Source of the DNA: Clostridiales bacterium 1_7_47FAA
GTDB lineage: Bacteria; Bacillota; Clostridia; Lachnospirales; Lachnospiraceae
Assembly: GCA_000155435.1 (NCBI GenBank)
Contig: DS990263.1
Location: forward strand, 186,001 to 250,000
Direction of reading: 5' to 3'
Length of the DNA: 64,000 nucleotides
This document shows positions 25,010 to 34,111 of the stretch, piece by piece (positions within the stretch are counted from its first letter, which is position 1; each line of letters starts with the position of its first letter). The translations under genes and the position numbers were made by a program. A model generated the notes under the pieces. The model worked only from the letters and a program-made list of their open reading frames with translations. It ran no database searches and was not told the DNA's origin.

Positions 25010-26092
25010 ATGGGGGAGATGGACAGCAGATGTGATAAAAAAGCGGTAGTGAAATACGCGGGGGCGTTTATTGCCTGGGTGATTGGTTCCGGCTTTGCAA
25101 CCGGACAGGAAATCCTCCAGTTCTTCACAAGCTACGGCTATTACAGCTATGGGGTGGTGATACTGAACCTGATTGGGTTCCTATTTCTGGGGAACATCCT
25201 GCTGACCACGGGATATGACCATAAAAAGGACAGCGGGTTCAACCATTTCACCTACTATTGCGGAAAAAGGGCGGGGGACTTTTATTCCTGGCTGGTCCTG
25301 GCAACCTTATTGCTGCTTATCGCTGTCCTTGTCTCAGGGGCTGGGGCAACCCTGTATGAGTATTACGGACTGAACCGGTATATTGGTTCCCTGATCATGT
25401 CGGCGCTGGTTTTAGGGGCATATCTGGTCGGGTTTGAGCGTCTGATCCGGATTGTGTCTGCCATCGGCCCTGTAATCATCCTGTTTACCCTGTTGGTGGG
25501 GGTGGTAACCGTGATCCGTGATTTTGGGAATATTACCCAGACAGGCATGTATGGGGCGGCGCTGGCAGGGCTGAGGCCGTCGCCCAGCTGGCTGGTCAGC
25601 TCCGTTTTATACCTGTCCCTTAACTTCCTCAGCGGCAGCACATATTTTACCGCCCTGGGGATGACGGCCAAAAGCAGGAAGGATGCAAAATGGGGTGCGG
25701 TCTGGGGCGCGGCCACCCTGGTCCTGTCAATTGCAATCATGAACACGGCCATCCTGCTCCATGGAGGGACAGCGGCATCCCTGTCCGTACCAACCCTTTA
25801 CCTGGCAAAGAAAATCTCCTTTGTGCTGGGTGCCGTGTTCTCCATCGTACTGGTCCTGGGTATCTTTTCCTCCTGCTCCACCATGATGTGGACGGTCTGC
25901 AACCGGATTCCTTCTCCTCCCGGAGCCGGAAAACACGGGATGGCTGTTGTGATAGCTGCATTTACCTATGTCCTTGGCATGCTTCCTTTCAGTAAACTGG
26001 TGAACCTGTTCTATCCCCTGGTAGGATATCTGGGCCTTGTGTTCATTGCCTGCGTCATATACAGGGGCATAAAAGGATTATTTGTTCTCTAA
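25010..26092 (+). CDS. YkvI-family polytopic membrane protein
   Basis: A 360-residue membrane protein with about ten hydrophobic helices. The first helix has AFIAWVIGSGFATGQEI, the glycine-broken pattern of LeuT-fold transporters, and family members are annotated YkvI (uncharacterised, amino-acid-transporter-like). LSLNFLSGSTYFTALG lies in the central helices. Start at 25010 is chosen because GAGGGGAAGG precedes it; the longer frame from 24854 overlaps the lysC terminator. The substrate is unknown. Confidence 0.75.
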   Translation: MGEMDSRCDKKAVVKYAGAFIAWVIGSGFATGQEILQFFTSYGYYSYGVVILNLIGFLFLGNILLTTGYDHKKDSGFNHFTYYCGKRAGDFYSWLVLATLLLLIAVLVSGAGATLYEYYGLNRYIGSLIMSALVLGAYLVGFERLIRIVSAIGPVIILFTLLVGVVTVIRDFGNITQTGMYGAALAGLRPSPSWLVSSVLYLSLNFLSGSTYFTALGMTAKSRKDAKWGAVWGAATLVLSIAIMNTAILLHGGTAASLSVPTLYLAKKISFVLGAVFSIVLVLGIFSSCSTMMWTVCNRIPSPPGAGKHGMAVVIAAFTYVLGMLPFSKLVNLFYPLVGYLGLVFIACVIYRGIKGLFVL

Positions 26093-26104
26093 TGATAAAA
26101 AATA

Positions 26105-26113
26105 TGGTATACT
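26105..26113 (+). promoter_or_regulatory. extended -10 promoter for the polyphosphate enzyme
   Basis: TGGTATACT at 26105-26113, an extended -10 element with only a weak -35 upstream. It may start a transcript running through baiN-like, cmk and ispH-S1, since no terminator appears among these genes. Confidence 0.45.
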
Positions 26114-26169
26114 GGATAAAATAGTAAAGAGCCTATGGTGATGTGCTTCAAAACAAGGAGGAGCTGCAT

Positions 26170-27675
26170 ATGCTGGAAAAAATTGATTTAAATAAAACCG
26201 TGGATAAGAAATCGTACCGCAAGGTGATGGACGAGGCTTCCCAGAAGCTGGGGCTTTTGCAGCGGGATTGCAAGGCGGCGGGGATTCCGGTCATGATTGT
26301 GTTTGAGGGCATGGGAGCGGCCGGCAAGGGGGTCCAGATCAACAGGCTGATCCAGTCCCTGGACCCAAGGGGATTTGACGTGTATGCCTGTGACAGGCCC
26401 ACTGAGGACGAACAGATGCGTCCCTTCCTCTGGCGTTACTGGACCAAGACCCCGGCCAACGGCAGGATTGCCATATTTGACAGAAGCTGGTACCGCAGCG
26501 TGCAGGTGGACCGGTTTGACGGACTGACGCCGGAGGATAAGCTGGCTGACGCCTACCAGGACATCCTGTCCTTTGAAAAGCAGCTGAGCGATGACGGGAT
26601 GGTCATCATCAAGTTTTTCCTGTATATCGATAAGGACGAACAGAAAAAGCGGTTTAAAAAGCTGGACGCTTCCAAGGAGACCTCCTGGAGGGTCACAAAG
26701 GGGGACTGGGAGAGGAACAAACAGTTTGACCATTATCTCAGGATGAATGAGGAGATGCTTGAGAAGACGGACACGGATTATGCGCCCTGGGCCATCATTG
26801 AGTCGGTGGACAAGGATTACGCGGCCACCAAGATTGTGTCCGCTGTCATGGACAGGCTTCAGTACGAACTGGAAAAAAGGCAGGCTTTGGCAGATGATAA
26901 GGCAGTAAAGACAGCGCCGGCCACAACCAGGCAGCGCTTCAAGAACGGCGTGCTGTCCGGAATCGACCTTTCTAAGAGCCTGACGGAAGAAGAATACAAG
27001 GAGCAGGTGAAAAAGCTTCAGAAGCGGTTATCGGAACTGCACAGTGAACTGTACCGGTTAAGGATTCCTGTGGTAATCGGGTTTGAGGGCTGGGATGCAG
27101 GCGGCAAGGGCGGCGCCATCAAACGTCTGACAAGCCAGCTGGATCCCAGGGGTTACAGGGTGAACCCCACGGCAGCGCCCAATGACATAGAGAAGGTACA
27201 TCACTATCTGTGGCGTTTCTGGAATAATGTGCCGAAGGCAGGCCATATTGCCATCTTTGACCGCACCTGGTACGGCAGGGTCATGGTGGAACGGATTGAG
27301 GGCTTCTGCAGTGAGGCGGAGTGGAAACGGGCCTACCAGGAGATTAACGAGATGGAATCCCACATGGCCAACGCAGGCGCGGTGGTGCTTAAGTTCTGGC
27401 TCCATATTGACAAGGACGAACAGGAGCGCAGGTTCAAGGAACGCCAGGCAGACCCCATGAAGCAGTGGAAGATAACGGACGAGGACTGGCGCAACCGTGA
27501 GAAGTGGGACGAGTATGAGGAAGCGGTCAACGAGATGCTGGTGCGCACTTCCACCACCTATGCGCCGTGGATCGTGGTTGAGGGCAATGATAAACGGTAT
27601 GCCAGGGTGAAGGTCCTAAAGACGGTTGTGGATGCCCTGGAAAAGAAAATTAAGGAAGTAAAAGAAAAAAGATGA
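26170..27675 (+). CDS. pap: polyphosphate:AMP phosphotransferase (PPK2 class II, two domains)
   Basis: A 501-residue cytosolic enzyme with two PPK2 domains in tandem, the layout of polyphosphate:AMP phosphotransferases that make ADP from AMP and polyphosphate. The N-terminal domain has FEGMGAAGKGVQINRL and FDRSWY; the C-terminal domain has FEGWDAGGKGGAIKRL and FDRTWYGRV. The C-terminal one has the better preserved active motifs, as is usual. Start at 26170 follows AAGGAGG (26155-26161); an upstream in-frame GTG at 26143 is rejected because it precedes that site. Its stop overlaps the next start by four bases. Confidence 0.93.
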   Translation: MLEKIDLNKTVDKKSYRKVMDEASQKLGLLQRDCKAAGIPVMIVFEGMGAAGKGVQINRLIQSLDPRGFDVYACDRPTEDEQMRPFLWRYWTKTPANGRIAIFDRSWYRSVQVDRFDGLTPEDKLADAYQDILSFEKQLSDDGMVIIKFFLYIDKDEQKKRFKKLDASKETSWRVTKGDWERNKQFDHYLRMNEEMLEKTDTDYAPWAIIESVDKDYAATKIVSAVMDRLQYELEKRQALADDKAVKTAPATTRQRFKNGVLSGIDLSKSLTEEEYKEQVKKLQKRLSELHSELYRLRIPVVIGFEGWDAGGKGGAIKRLTSQLDPRGYRVNPTAAPNDIEKVHHYLWRFWNNVPKAGHIAIFDRTWYGRVMVERIEGFCSEAEWKRAYQEINEMESHMANAGAVVLKFWLHIDKDEQERRFKERQADPMKQWKITDEDWRNREKWDEYEEAVNEMLVRTSTTYAPWIVVEGNDKRYARVKVLKTVVDALEKKIKEVKEKR

Positions 27676-28919
27676 GTGATACAAAAGAGATAATAGTGGC
27701 AGGCGGCGGGGCGGCCGGCATGGTTGCTGCCATTGCCGCGGTAAGGGAAGGCGCACACGTGCACCTGTTTGAGAAAAATGAGAAGCTGGGCAAGAAAATC
27801 TTCATCACGGGCAAGGGGCGCTGCAACGTGACCAATGCCTGTGACATGGAGGAAATGCTGGCAGCGGTCGTGAGTAACTCCAAGTTCCTGTACAGCAGCT
27901 TTTACGGGTTTACAAACCAGGATATGATGCAGCTGCTGGAACAGGCCGGCCTCAGGCTGAAGGTGGAGCGGGGCAACCGCGTATTCCCTGAGTCGGATAA
28001 GTCATCTGATGTAATCGCAGCCCTTTCTTCTATTTTAAGGAAGGAGGGGGTGGAAATCCATCTGAACCATAAGGTGGAGGGCCTGGTGGTAAAAGACGGT
28101 GTCTGCAGGGGAATCCGCGTGGGCGGCCGCGTGTGGGACGGGGACCGCGTGATCGTGACCACAGGCGGCCTGTCCTATCCGTCCACCGGATCCACGGGCG
28201 ATGGCTATGGATGGGCCAGGGAAAGCGGCCATAAGATTACAGACCTGTCCCCGGCCCTGGTGGCCTTTGAGACAAAGGAAGTGGATACGGTAAAGGAACT
28301 GCAGGGACTTTCCCTTAAAAACGTGGAAGCAGCCGTATACGACGGCAGGAAAGAGCTGTACCGGGATTTTGGGGAAATGCTGTTCACCCATTTCGGGGTC
28401 AGCGGGCCCCTGCTCCTGAGCGCCAGCTCATATGCAGCCAAGGCCATCAGGAAGCAGCCCCTGCGGCTGGTCATCGACCTGAAGCCGGCGCTTTCAAGGG
28501 AACATCTGGATGACAGGATCCTGCGGGACTTTTCAGAGAGTAAGAACAGGCAGTTTAAAAATTCACTGACCCACCTGTATCCGGCCAAGCTGATTCCGGT
28601 CATCATCCGGCGCAGCGGCATTGACCCGGATAAAAAGGTCAACGAAATTACAAAGGAAGAGCGGGCCAGGCTGGTGCAGGTCACCAAGGAACTGGAGTTT
28701 ACCCTCACAGGCCTCAGGGATTACAAAGAGGCAATCATTACCCAGGGCGGTATTTCGGTCCGGGATGTGAATCCCGGGACCATGGAATCCAAACATGTCC
28801 GCGGTCTGTACTTTGCAGGAGAGATACTGGACCTGGATGCGGTTACCGGCGGGTTTAACCTGCAGATTGCATGGTCCACCGGCTGGGCTGCCGGCAAAGG
28901 GGCTGCCAGGGAGGCTTAG
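27672..28919 (+). CDS. BaiN/HI0933-type FAD-dependent oxidoreductase
   Basis: A 415-residue flavoprotein of the HI0933/BaiN family. The dinucleotide-binding motif is VAGGGAAGMVAAIAA at the N-terminus, followed by GKKIFITGKGRCNVTN, the family hallmark. The C-terminal flavin contact is LYFAGEILDLDAVTGGFNLQIA. BaiN was described as a flavin enzyme in bile acid 7-dehydroxylation, but most family members are of unknown function and no bai genes are nearby, so that role should not be assumed. The ATG overlaps the previous stop (ATGA), indicating translational coupling. Confidence 0.88.
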   Translation: MSDTKEIIVAGGGAAGMVAAIAAVREGAHVHLFEKNEKLGKKIFITGKGRCNVTNACDMEEMLAAVVSNSKFLYSSFYGFTNQDMMQLLEQAGLRLKVERGNRVFPESDKSSDVIAALSSILRKEGVEIHLNHKVEGLVVKDGVCRGIRVGGRVWDGDRVIVTTGGLSYPSTGSTGDGYGWARESGHKITDLSPALVAFETKEVDTVKELQGLSLKNVEAAVYDGRKELYRDFGEMLFTHFGVSGPLLLSASSYAAKAIRKQPLRLVIDLKPALSREHLDDRILRDFSESKNRQFKNSLTHLYPAKLIPVIIRRSGIDPDKKVNEITKEERARLVQVTKELEFTLTGLRDYKEAIITQGGISVRDVNPGTMESKHVRGLYFAGEILDLDAVTGGFNLQIAWSTGWAAGKGAAREA

Positions 28920-28981
28920 CCGGCAAAAGCAGTTTCCGGACACGGCCCGGGAGATAAAAAGACAGGAGAGGAACTGGATAC

Positions 28982-29665
28982 ATGGGACATTTTAACATAG
29001 CAGTGGACGGTCCGGCAGGAGCCGGCAAAAGTACAATCGCCAGGATGGTGGCAAAGAAACTTGGATTCGTGTATGTGGATACAGGCGCCATGTACCGTAC
29101 CATGGCATTACATTTTATCAGATTGGGAATCGGTCCAGGAGATGAGGAAGCCATTGCCCGGGCATGCCGGGATGTGGATGTGACCATCTGCTACGAGGAT
29201 GGGGCGCAGCAGGTCATGCTGAATGGGGAAAATGTCTCCGGCCTTATCCGCACCGAGGAGGTGGGCAGCATGGCCTCGGCTACCTCCGTGTATGCGCCGG
29301 TGAGGAAGAAGCTGGTAGAACTTCAGCAGGAACTGGCAAAGAAGGCGGATGTAATCATGGATGGCAGGGATATCGGTACCTGCGTGCTTCCGGATGCACC
29401 TGCCAAGATATACCTGACCGCCTCGGTGGAGGTACGGGCAGGCCGCCGTTTCAAGGAGCTGGCGGAAAAAGGCGTGGAGTGCAGCCTGAAGGAGATTGAG
29501 GAAGACATCAGGGAACGCGATTACCGGGATATGAACCGGGAACATTCCCCGTTAAAGCAGGCAGAGGATGCCGTTATGTTAGACAGTTCCGCGATGACCA
29601 TTGACCAGGTGGTGGATGCCATTATCCGTATTGCCTGTGAGCGCGGCCTGGAGGTGGGCGCGTGA
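28982..29665 (+). CDS. cmk: cytidylate kinase
   Basis: A 227-residue (d)CMP kinase. The P-loop is DGPAGAGKSTIARMVA; DTGAMYRTMALH and GRDIGTCVLPDAPAKIYLTA are NMP-binding and lid segments typical of Cmk. It phosphorylates CMP and dCMP with ATP. SD AGGAGAGG precedes the ATG. Its TGA overlaps the GTG start of the ispH-S1 fusion, an arrangement frequent in Clostridia. Confidence 0.95.
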   Translation: MGHFNIAVDGPAGAGKSTIARMVAKKLGFVYVDTGAMYRTMALHFIRLGIGPGDEEAIARACRDVDVTICYEDGAQQVMLNGENVSGLIRTEEVGSMASATSVYAPVRKKLVELQQELAKKADVIMDGRDIGTCVLPDAPAKIYLTASVEVRAGRRFKELAEKGVECSLKEIEEDIRERDYRDMNREHSPLKQAEDAVMLDSSAMTIDQVVDAIIRIACERGLEVGA

Positions 29666-31659
29666 GCCGGGAAGGGACAGGGCGCCAGGTAGTGGTGGCA
29701 AAGAGCGCCGGGTTCTGTTTTGGCGTGGAACGGGCGGTGGACCGGGTATACCAGCAGATAGACGCCCTGAAGGCGGGGAAGGCCAAAGGGCCTATCTACA
29801 CGTTCGGCCCCATCATACACAACGAAGAGGTGGTAAGGGACCTGGAGGAAAAGGGGGTCATGGTGCTGGAGGACGAGGCTGCCCTCCGGTCACTTCCAAA
29901 GGGGCAGGGGACCGTGATCATCCGTTCCCACGGTGTCAGCCGCCATATCTATGATATCCTTGAAGAGCGGGGCGTGGAGATAGTGGACGCCACCTGTCCT
30001 TTCGTGAAGAAAATCCACCGCATTGTGTCGGAGCACTCGGAGGCAGGGGACGCGGTTGTGATCATAGGCAGCCCGGACCATCCGGAGGTGGAAGGAATCA
30101 GGGGCTGGGGAAATGAGTATACCACGGTCATAAATGATGGGGCGGGGGTGGATAACTATGTGCTTCCCCAGGGCAAAAAGCTTTGTATCGTGTCCCAAAC
30201 GACATTTAATTACAACAAATTTAAAGAATTAGTTGAAAAATTTTTAAAAAAGGGTTATGATAGTAGTGTTTTAAATACGATTTGCAATGCAACACAGGAA
30301 AGACAAGTGGAGGCGGCGAAGATTGCTTCTCAGGTAGACGCCATGATTGTGATTGGCGGAAGGCATTCATCCAATACCCAGAAGCTATTTGAAATTTGCC
30401 TCAAGGAGTGTAAGAATACGTCTTACATTCAGACACTCGGCGATTTAGATCCTGATAGTGTATCTTCTGTGCGCAGCGTAGGTATTACAGCTGGGGCATC
30501 CACCCCAAAAAAGATTATTGAGGAGGTTCATACCAGAATGGCAGAGCAGAGTTTTGCAGAGTTATTAAAGGAAGAGGAAGAATCAACCAAACCAATACGT
30601 ACAGGAGAGATAGTCACCGGTCAGGTCATCGAAGTCAGCAAAGATGAGATTATACTGAGTATTGCAGGGAATAAGTCGGAAGGCGTTATTACCCGTGATG
30701 AATACAGCAACGACAGTAATGTAGATTTGACCACCAAAGTACAGATTGGTGAGGAGATGGAAGCCAAAGTCATTAAGCTGAATGACGGTGTAGGCATGGT
30801 TTCATTATCCTATAAGCGTATGGCAGCAGACAGGGGCAACAAGCGCCTGGAGGAAGCATTTGAGAACCAGGAAGTCCTGACTGCAAAGGTAGCACAGGTA
30901 TTGGACGGCGGCTTAAGCGTTGAGGTTGAGGGCGCAAGGGTATTCATTCCGGCCAGTCTCGTATCTGACAGCTATGAGAAGGACCTGTCCAAGTATGCAG
31001 GACAGGATATCGAGTTTGTTATTACCGAATTCAATCCTAAGAGAAGAAGGATTATTGGCGACAGGAAGCAGCTGCTGGTTGCACAGAAGGCACAGCTGAA
31101 GGAAGAACTGTTTTCCAGGATCCAGATTGGTGATGCAGTGGAAGGAACCGTTAAGAACGTAACTGACTTCGGCGCGTTCATTGACCTGGGCGGCGCTGAC
31201 GGACTGCTTCATATCTCTGAGATGAGCTGGGGCCGTGTTGAGAATCCTAAGAAGGTATTCAAGGCCGGCGACCAGGTAAGGGTCCTGATTAAGGACATCC
31301 AGGGCGAGAAGATTGCCCTGAGCCTGAAGTTCCCGGAGGCAAATCCATGGGTACAGGCAGCTGAGAAGTATGCGGTTGGCAACGTGGTGGTTGGCCGCGT
31401 GGCACGTATGACTGATTTCGGCGCATTTGTTGAATTAGAGCCAGGCGTGGACGCACTCCTTCATGTATCCCAGATTTCCAGGGAGCATGTGGAGAAGCCT
31501 TCTGATGTCCTGAGGATTGGCGAGGAGATTGAGGCAAGGGTCGTTGATTTCAACGAGGCAGACCACAAGATCAGCCTGAGCATCAAGGCCATGATGGCAC
31601 CGGTACAGCAGGATGCGGATGTGGCTGATGTGGACATCACACAGTACACAGAAGAATAA
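29662..31659 (+). CDS. ispH: HMBPP reductase fused to ribosomal protein S1-like domains
   Basis: A 665-residue fusion. Residues 1 to about 285 are IspH, the last enzyme of the MEP isoprenoid pathway, with the three iron-sulphur cysteines Cys19 (AGFCFGVERAV), Cys112 (DATCPFVKK) and Cys208 (TICNATQERQ). The rest carries four S1 RNA-binding domains beginning near GEIVTGQVIEV, LTAKVAQVLDG, GDAVEGTVKNVTDFGAF and GNVVVGRVARMTDFGAF. The same fusion is known in many Clostridia. The GTG start overlaps the cmk stop. Base composition changes inside the gene: from about 30190 to 30300 the DNA is strikingly AT-rich and uses A/T-ending codons. Confidence 0.93.
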   Translation: MSREGTGRQVVVAKSAGFCFGVERAVDRVYQQIDALKAGKAKGPIYTFGPIIHNEEVVRDLEEKGVMVLEDEAALRSLPKGQGTVIIRSHGVSRHIYDILEERGVEIVDATCPFVKKIHRIVSEHSEAGDAVVIIGSPDHPEVEGIRGWGNEYTTVINDGAGVDNYVLPQGKKLCIVSQTTFNYNKFKELVEKFLKKGYDSSVLNTICNATQERQVEAAKIASQVDAMIVIGGRHSSNTQKLFEICLKECKNTSYIQTLGDLDPDSVSSVRSVGITAGASTPKKIIEEVHTRMAEQSFAELLKEEEESTKPIRTGEIVTGQVIEVSKDEIILSIAGNKSEGVITRDEYSNDSNVDLTTKVQIGEEMEAKVIKLNDGVGMVSLSYKRMAADRGNKRLEEAFENQEVLTAKVAQVLDGGLSVEVEGARVFIPASLVSDSYEKDLSKYAGQDIEFVITEFNPKRRRIIGDRKQLLVAQKAQLKEELFSRIQIGDAVEGTVKNVTDFGAFIDLGGADGLLHISEMSWGRVENPKKVFKAGDQVRVLIKDIQGEKIALSLKFPEANPWVQAAEKYAVGNVVVGRVARMTDFGAFVELEPGVDALLHVSQISREHVEKPSDVLRIGEEIEARVVDFNEADHKISLSIKAMMAPVQQDADVADVDITQYTEE

Positions 31660-31714
31660 TGCAATCAGTCTGCGGTGAAAGCATCGTGGGAATGTGCAGG
31701 AGTATTAAGGGACT

Positions 31715-31749
31715 GGCTATGGACGCGGTAAGCGCCCATAGCCTTTTTT
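31715..31749 (+). terminator. terminator after ispH-S1
   Basis: GGCTATGG-CGC pairs with GCG-CCATAGCC, followed by TTTTTT. Confidence 0.9.
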
Positions 31750-31751
31750 GA

Positions 31752-31798
31752 ATTGTCAGGTGGAGATTGTCAGGGGGAAATTGATGATTGTCAGGGGC
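31752..31798. repeat. three ATTGTCAGG-type direct repeats
   Basis: ATTGTCAGGTGG at 31752, ATTGTCAGGGGG at 31766 and ATTGTCAGGGGC at 31787, in the short gap before the convergent histidine kinase gene. Confidence 0.6.
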
Positions 31799-31828
31799 GG
31801 ATTGATACATGAAAAATCAGGAACAGGG

Positions 31829-33166
31829 TTATTTCATCAATGGATTCAGAAGCAGGGATGCCTCAAAAATCCCATTTTCATACGTGAATTTAAGGATGCC
31901 GTGATACCGCTCCACAAGATAACGCACAGAGGAGGTCCCGGTACCCAGATCATCCCGTTTGGAGGACAGGAAACGTCCGTCCTTCAGGCGGATGGCGTGG
32001 GTATAGGTGTTGCGGATGGAAAGGGCAATCATGGATTTACCCGCCTGCCCGATATTGATGGCAATGGAGGGGATACCGGATGTCTGGCGTTCGCAGGCTT
32101 CTACTGCGTTGGAGAGAAGGTTGCCCAGGATTGTGCAGAAGTCGGTGTCGGGCATGGGGAGGGCCTCGGGCAGGGAGATGGAGGTTTCCACACCGATGCC
32201 CTGATTCCTGGCCAGGTGGATATAATAGTTTAAAATGGCGTTGGAGGAAATGTTGGAGCAATACTGGACCGTGGAAAGGGCCTCGAAGCTGCCCAGGTAT
32301 TCATTGATGTATTCCAGGGCGCAATCCGGTTTCTGTTCCTCCAGAAGCCCTTTTATGGTTATCAGGTGATGGCGGTAGTCATGCCGTGTTTTTTTCAGCT
32401 GGTCCAGGTTATACTGGAGGGTAGCCATCTGGGAGGTCTGCACGCCGGCAAGGAGACGGGTGGTCCTGTACTGCTCGCTGGCAGCATAGCTTTGGGCCAG
32501 CCTGGAAAGTATGCGTAAAGTTACGTAGTGCACGGTGTAGATACATACCATCCAGCAGATAACGGAAAAGAAGGCGTTGGTATGGGTGGCCATGAACTGC
32601 TTTGGTGTGATATATCCCACATCAAAGTGATATACGACGAAGAACAGGACAGGGATGGAAACCAGGCGGCTCCACACCGGAAGGGGACGTGTGTATTCCA
32701 CGGCCTGGATCAGGTGTCCGTGCAGCAGATAATATGCGCTGGAAACAATAAGGGTGAGGAAGAGAAGCTGGTACGCAAAACCTGCGCTGGATATGGTGGC
32801 CGTATTTGCCGGGATATTCCATGAGATATCCAGCATGCCTGCAATGAACGTGGATATGTCCACAAAGTTCTTGAACAGGAACAGGGAATAGACGGTGACC
32901 TTCAGATCTGTTTTCACCATCCATCTGCAGACCAGGACATGTGACAGCATGATGATGCAGCTCCATGGAAGATAAATCCTTTCCCTGGAAAAATTCAATG
33001 CCGCACAGGTGAGGAGGCACACAAAAAAAAGGTATCCCAAGAGAATACCTGTAATTTTAGACGCAGAATACCTCCATTCTTTGCGGAACGTAAAGAGGAA
33101 GGGAAGGATGACATATAGTAACTCAGCCAGGATGGTGCATACCAGCAGGATATTGACAGGATACAT
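31829..33166 (-). CDS. AgrC-like sensor histidine kinase
   Basis: A 445-residue kinase. The N-terminal 225 residues form six or seven membrane helices, as in peptide-sensing AgrC/ComD proteins. A coiled linker leads to the phosphoacceptor region KKTRHDYRHHLITIKG with His262 as the probable site, then a GHKL ATPase domain with the N-box LGNLLSNAVEAC and a late G-box GTGTSSVRYL. Its ATG overlaps the stop of the response regulator gene, so the two are coupled. No agrB or agrD-like peptide gene lies beside it, so the signal is unknown. Confidence 0.88.
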   Translation of the reverse strand: MYPVNILLVCTILAELLYVILPFLFTFRKEWRYSASKITGILLGYLFFVCLLTCAALNFSRERIYLPWSCIIMLSHVLVCRWMVKTDLKVTVYSLFLFKNFVDISTFIAGMLDISWNIPANTATISSAGFAYQLLFLTLIVSSAYYLLHGHLIQAVEYTRPLPVWSRLVSIPVLFFVVYHFDVGYITPKQFMATHTNAFFSVICWMVCIYTVHYVTLRILSRLAQSYAASEQYRTTRLLAGVQTSQMATLQYNLDQLKKTRHDYRHHLITIKGLLEEQKPDCALEYINEYLGSFEALSTVQYCSNISSNAILNYYIHLARNQGIGVETSISLPEALPMPDTDFCTILGNLLSNAVEACERQTSGIPSIAINIGQAGKSMIALSIRNTYTHAIRLKDGRFLSSKRDDLGTGTSSVRYLVERYHGILKFTYENGIFEASLLLNPLMK

Positions 33167-33894
33167 CAGATACCTCCATTTAACTTCTGGAACTGGTAAT
33201 CAGCATAATGCTGATGGATCTGCGGCCTCAGTGTCCTTGTGATTGGCAGATGCTCTCCGGTATTCAGGACAAACTCAGCCTTTTCCAGGGATGTCACCTT
33301 GTCCATATTGATGATACAGTTCCTGTAACAGCATATGAACTGGGGATAGCAGAGCAGCAGGCTGGAAAAATCGTGAAAACGCATGTAAGTCTTCACAAGC
33401 CTGCCCGGCAGATGGATCTGGATGTAATGGTTGCTGTAATCCGTGTAGAGGATATCATCGATGGGCAGCTTGACCATGATCCGGCTTTCTTTTACTTCTA
33501 TATAATGGCTGCGCTTCCTCTGGGATACGGAGCGGAAATAGTCCATGGTCTGGCAGAACTTTCCGAAGCGCAGTGGCTTTAGCATGTAATCCAGGGCACG
33601 CACCTCGTATCCCTTCAGGGCAAAGTCCGTACTGCTGGTGGTAAAGATGATGGTGCACTGGTCATCGTCACGCCGGATATGCTCGGCAATCCGGATTCCG
33701 GACGCCTCCCCCTTCAGGAAAATATCAATGAAAACAAGTTCATATACGCCGATGTGCCAGGCGTTAAGGAAGTCGGCTGCCGTATTAAAGATAGTGGTTT
33801 TCTGACTGATGTGGGCATCGGAAAAATAAGTGGACACGAATCCGGCCAGCTGTCGCGCATCATCTATGGAGTCATCAATTACTGCGATATTCAC
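33166..33894 (-). CDS. AgrA-like LytTR response regulator
   Basis: A 242-residue regulator. The receiver domain has the acidic pair in AVIDDS and the phosphoacceptor Asp57 in LVFIDIFL, with Lys in YMLKPL. The C-terminal LytTR DNA-binding domain follows (SHYIEVKESRIMVKLP, then CYRNCIINMDKV). The start is taken as GTG at 33894, since AGAAAGGAAG lies six bases before it; an in-frame ATG at 33915 would place that ribosome site inside the coding region, though it cannot be excluded. It forms an operon with the kinase downstream. Confidence 0.88.
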   Translation of the reverse strand: MNIAVIDDSIDDARQLAGFVSTYFSDAHISQKTTIFNTAADFLNAWHIGVYELVFIDIFLKGEASGIRIAEHIRRDDDQCTIIFTTSSTDFALKGYEVRALDYMLKPLRFGKFCQTMDYFRSVSQRKRSHYIEVKESRIMVKLPIDDILYTDYSNHYIQIHLPGRLVKTYMRFHDFSSLLLCYPQFICCYRNCIINMDKVTSLEKAEFVLNTGEHLPITRTLRPQIHQHYADYQFQKLNGGI

Positions 33895-33991
33895 GTTGCG
33901 CTTCCTTTCTATCATTTAATCAGGGAATCCCATGACTTTTGTGAAAATTTAATCAAACAACTGTATATAATGGGACAACAGATACAAATTC

Positions 33992-34020
33992 AGTATAATA
34001 TACAACAAGTTAAAAAGCAA
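33992..34020 (-). promoter_or_regulatory. promoter for the AgrA/AgrC-like operon
   Basis: Minus strand TTGCTT (34020-34015), 17-base spacer, TATACT (33997-33992), leaving a leader of about 90 bases. Confidence 0.6.
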
Positions 34021-34047
34021 GAGTAATTGGAATTAGTTGTAAGAGCC

Positions 34048-34077
34048 GTATAGGGTACCCCCTGACTGGGCATAATC
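34048..34077 (+). promoter_or_regulatory. sporulation-type (sigma-G/F-like) promoter
   Basis: GTATA at 34048-34052, an 18-base spacer, and CATAATC at 34071-34077. This fits forespore sigma-G/F promoters (GNATR, 17-18 bases, CATNNTA) and stands 35 bases before a spore protein gene. Confidence 0.6.
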
Positions 34078-34111
34078 CTTTTGTACTTATATGAAAGGAG
34101 TTGTGGACAGC

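Noticed and set aside
27672-28919. Bile-acid 7-dehydroxylation function (baiN)
   Set aside because: The family is broad and no other bai genes occur in the window; a general flavoprotein label is safer.
31660-31828. agrD-like peptide gene beside the kinase
   Set aside because: No short ORF with a ribosome site and a plausible precursor was found in either strand; the stretch holds a terminator and short direct repeats.
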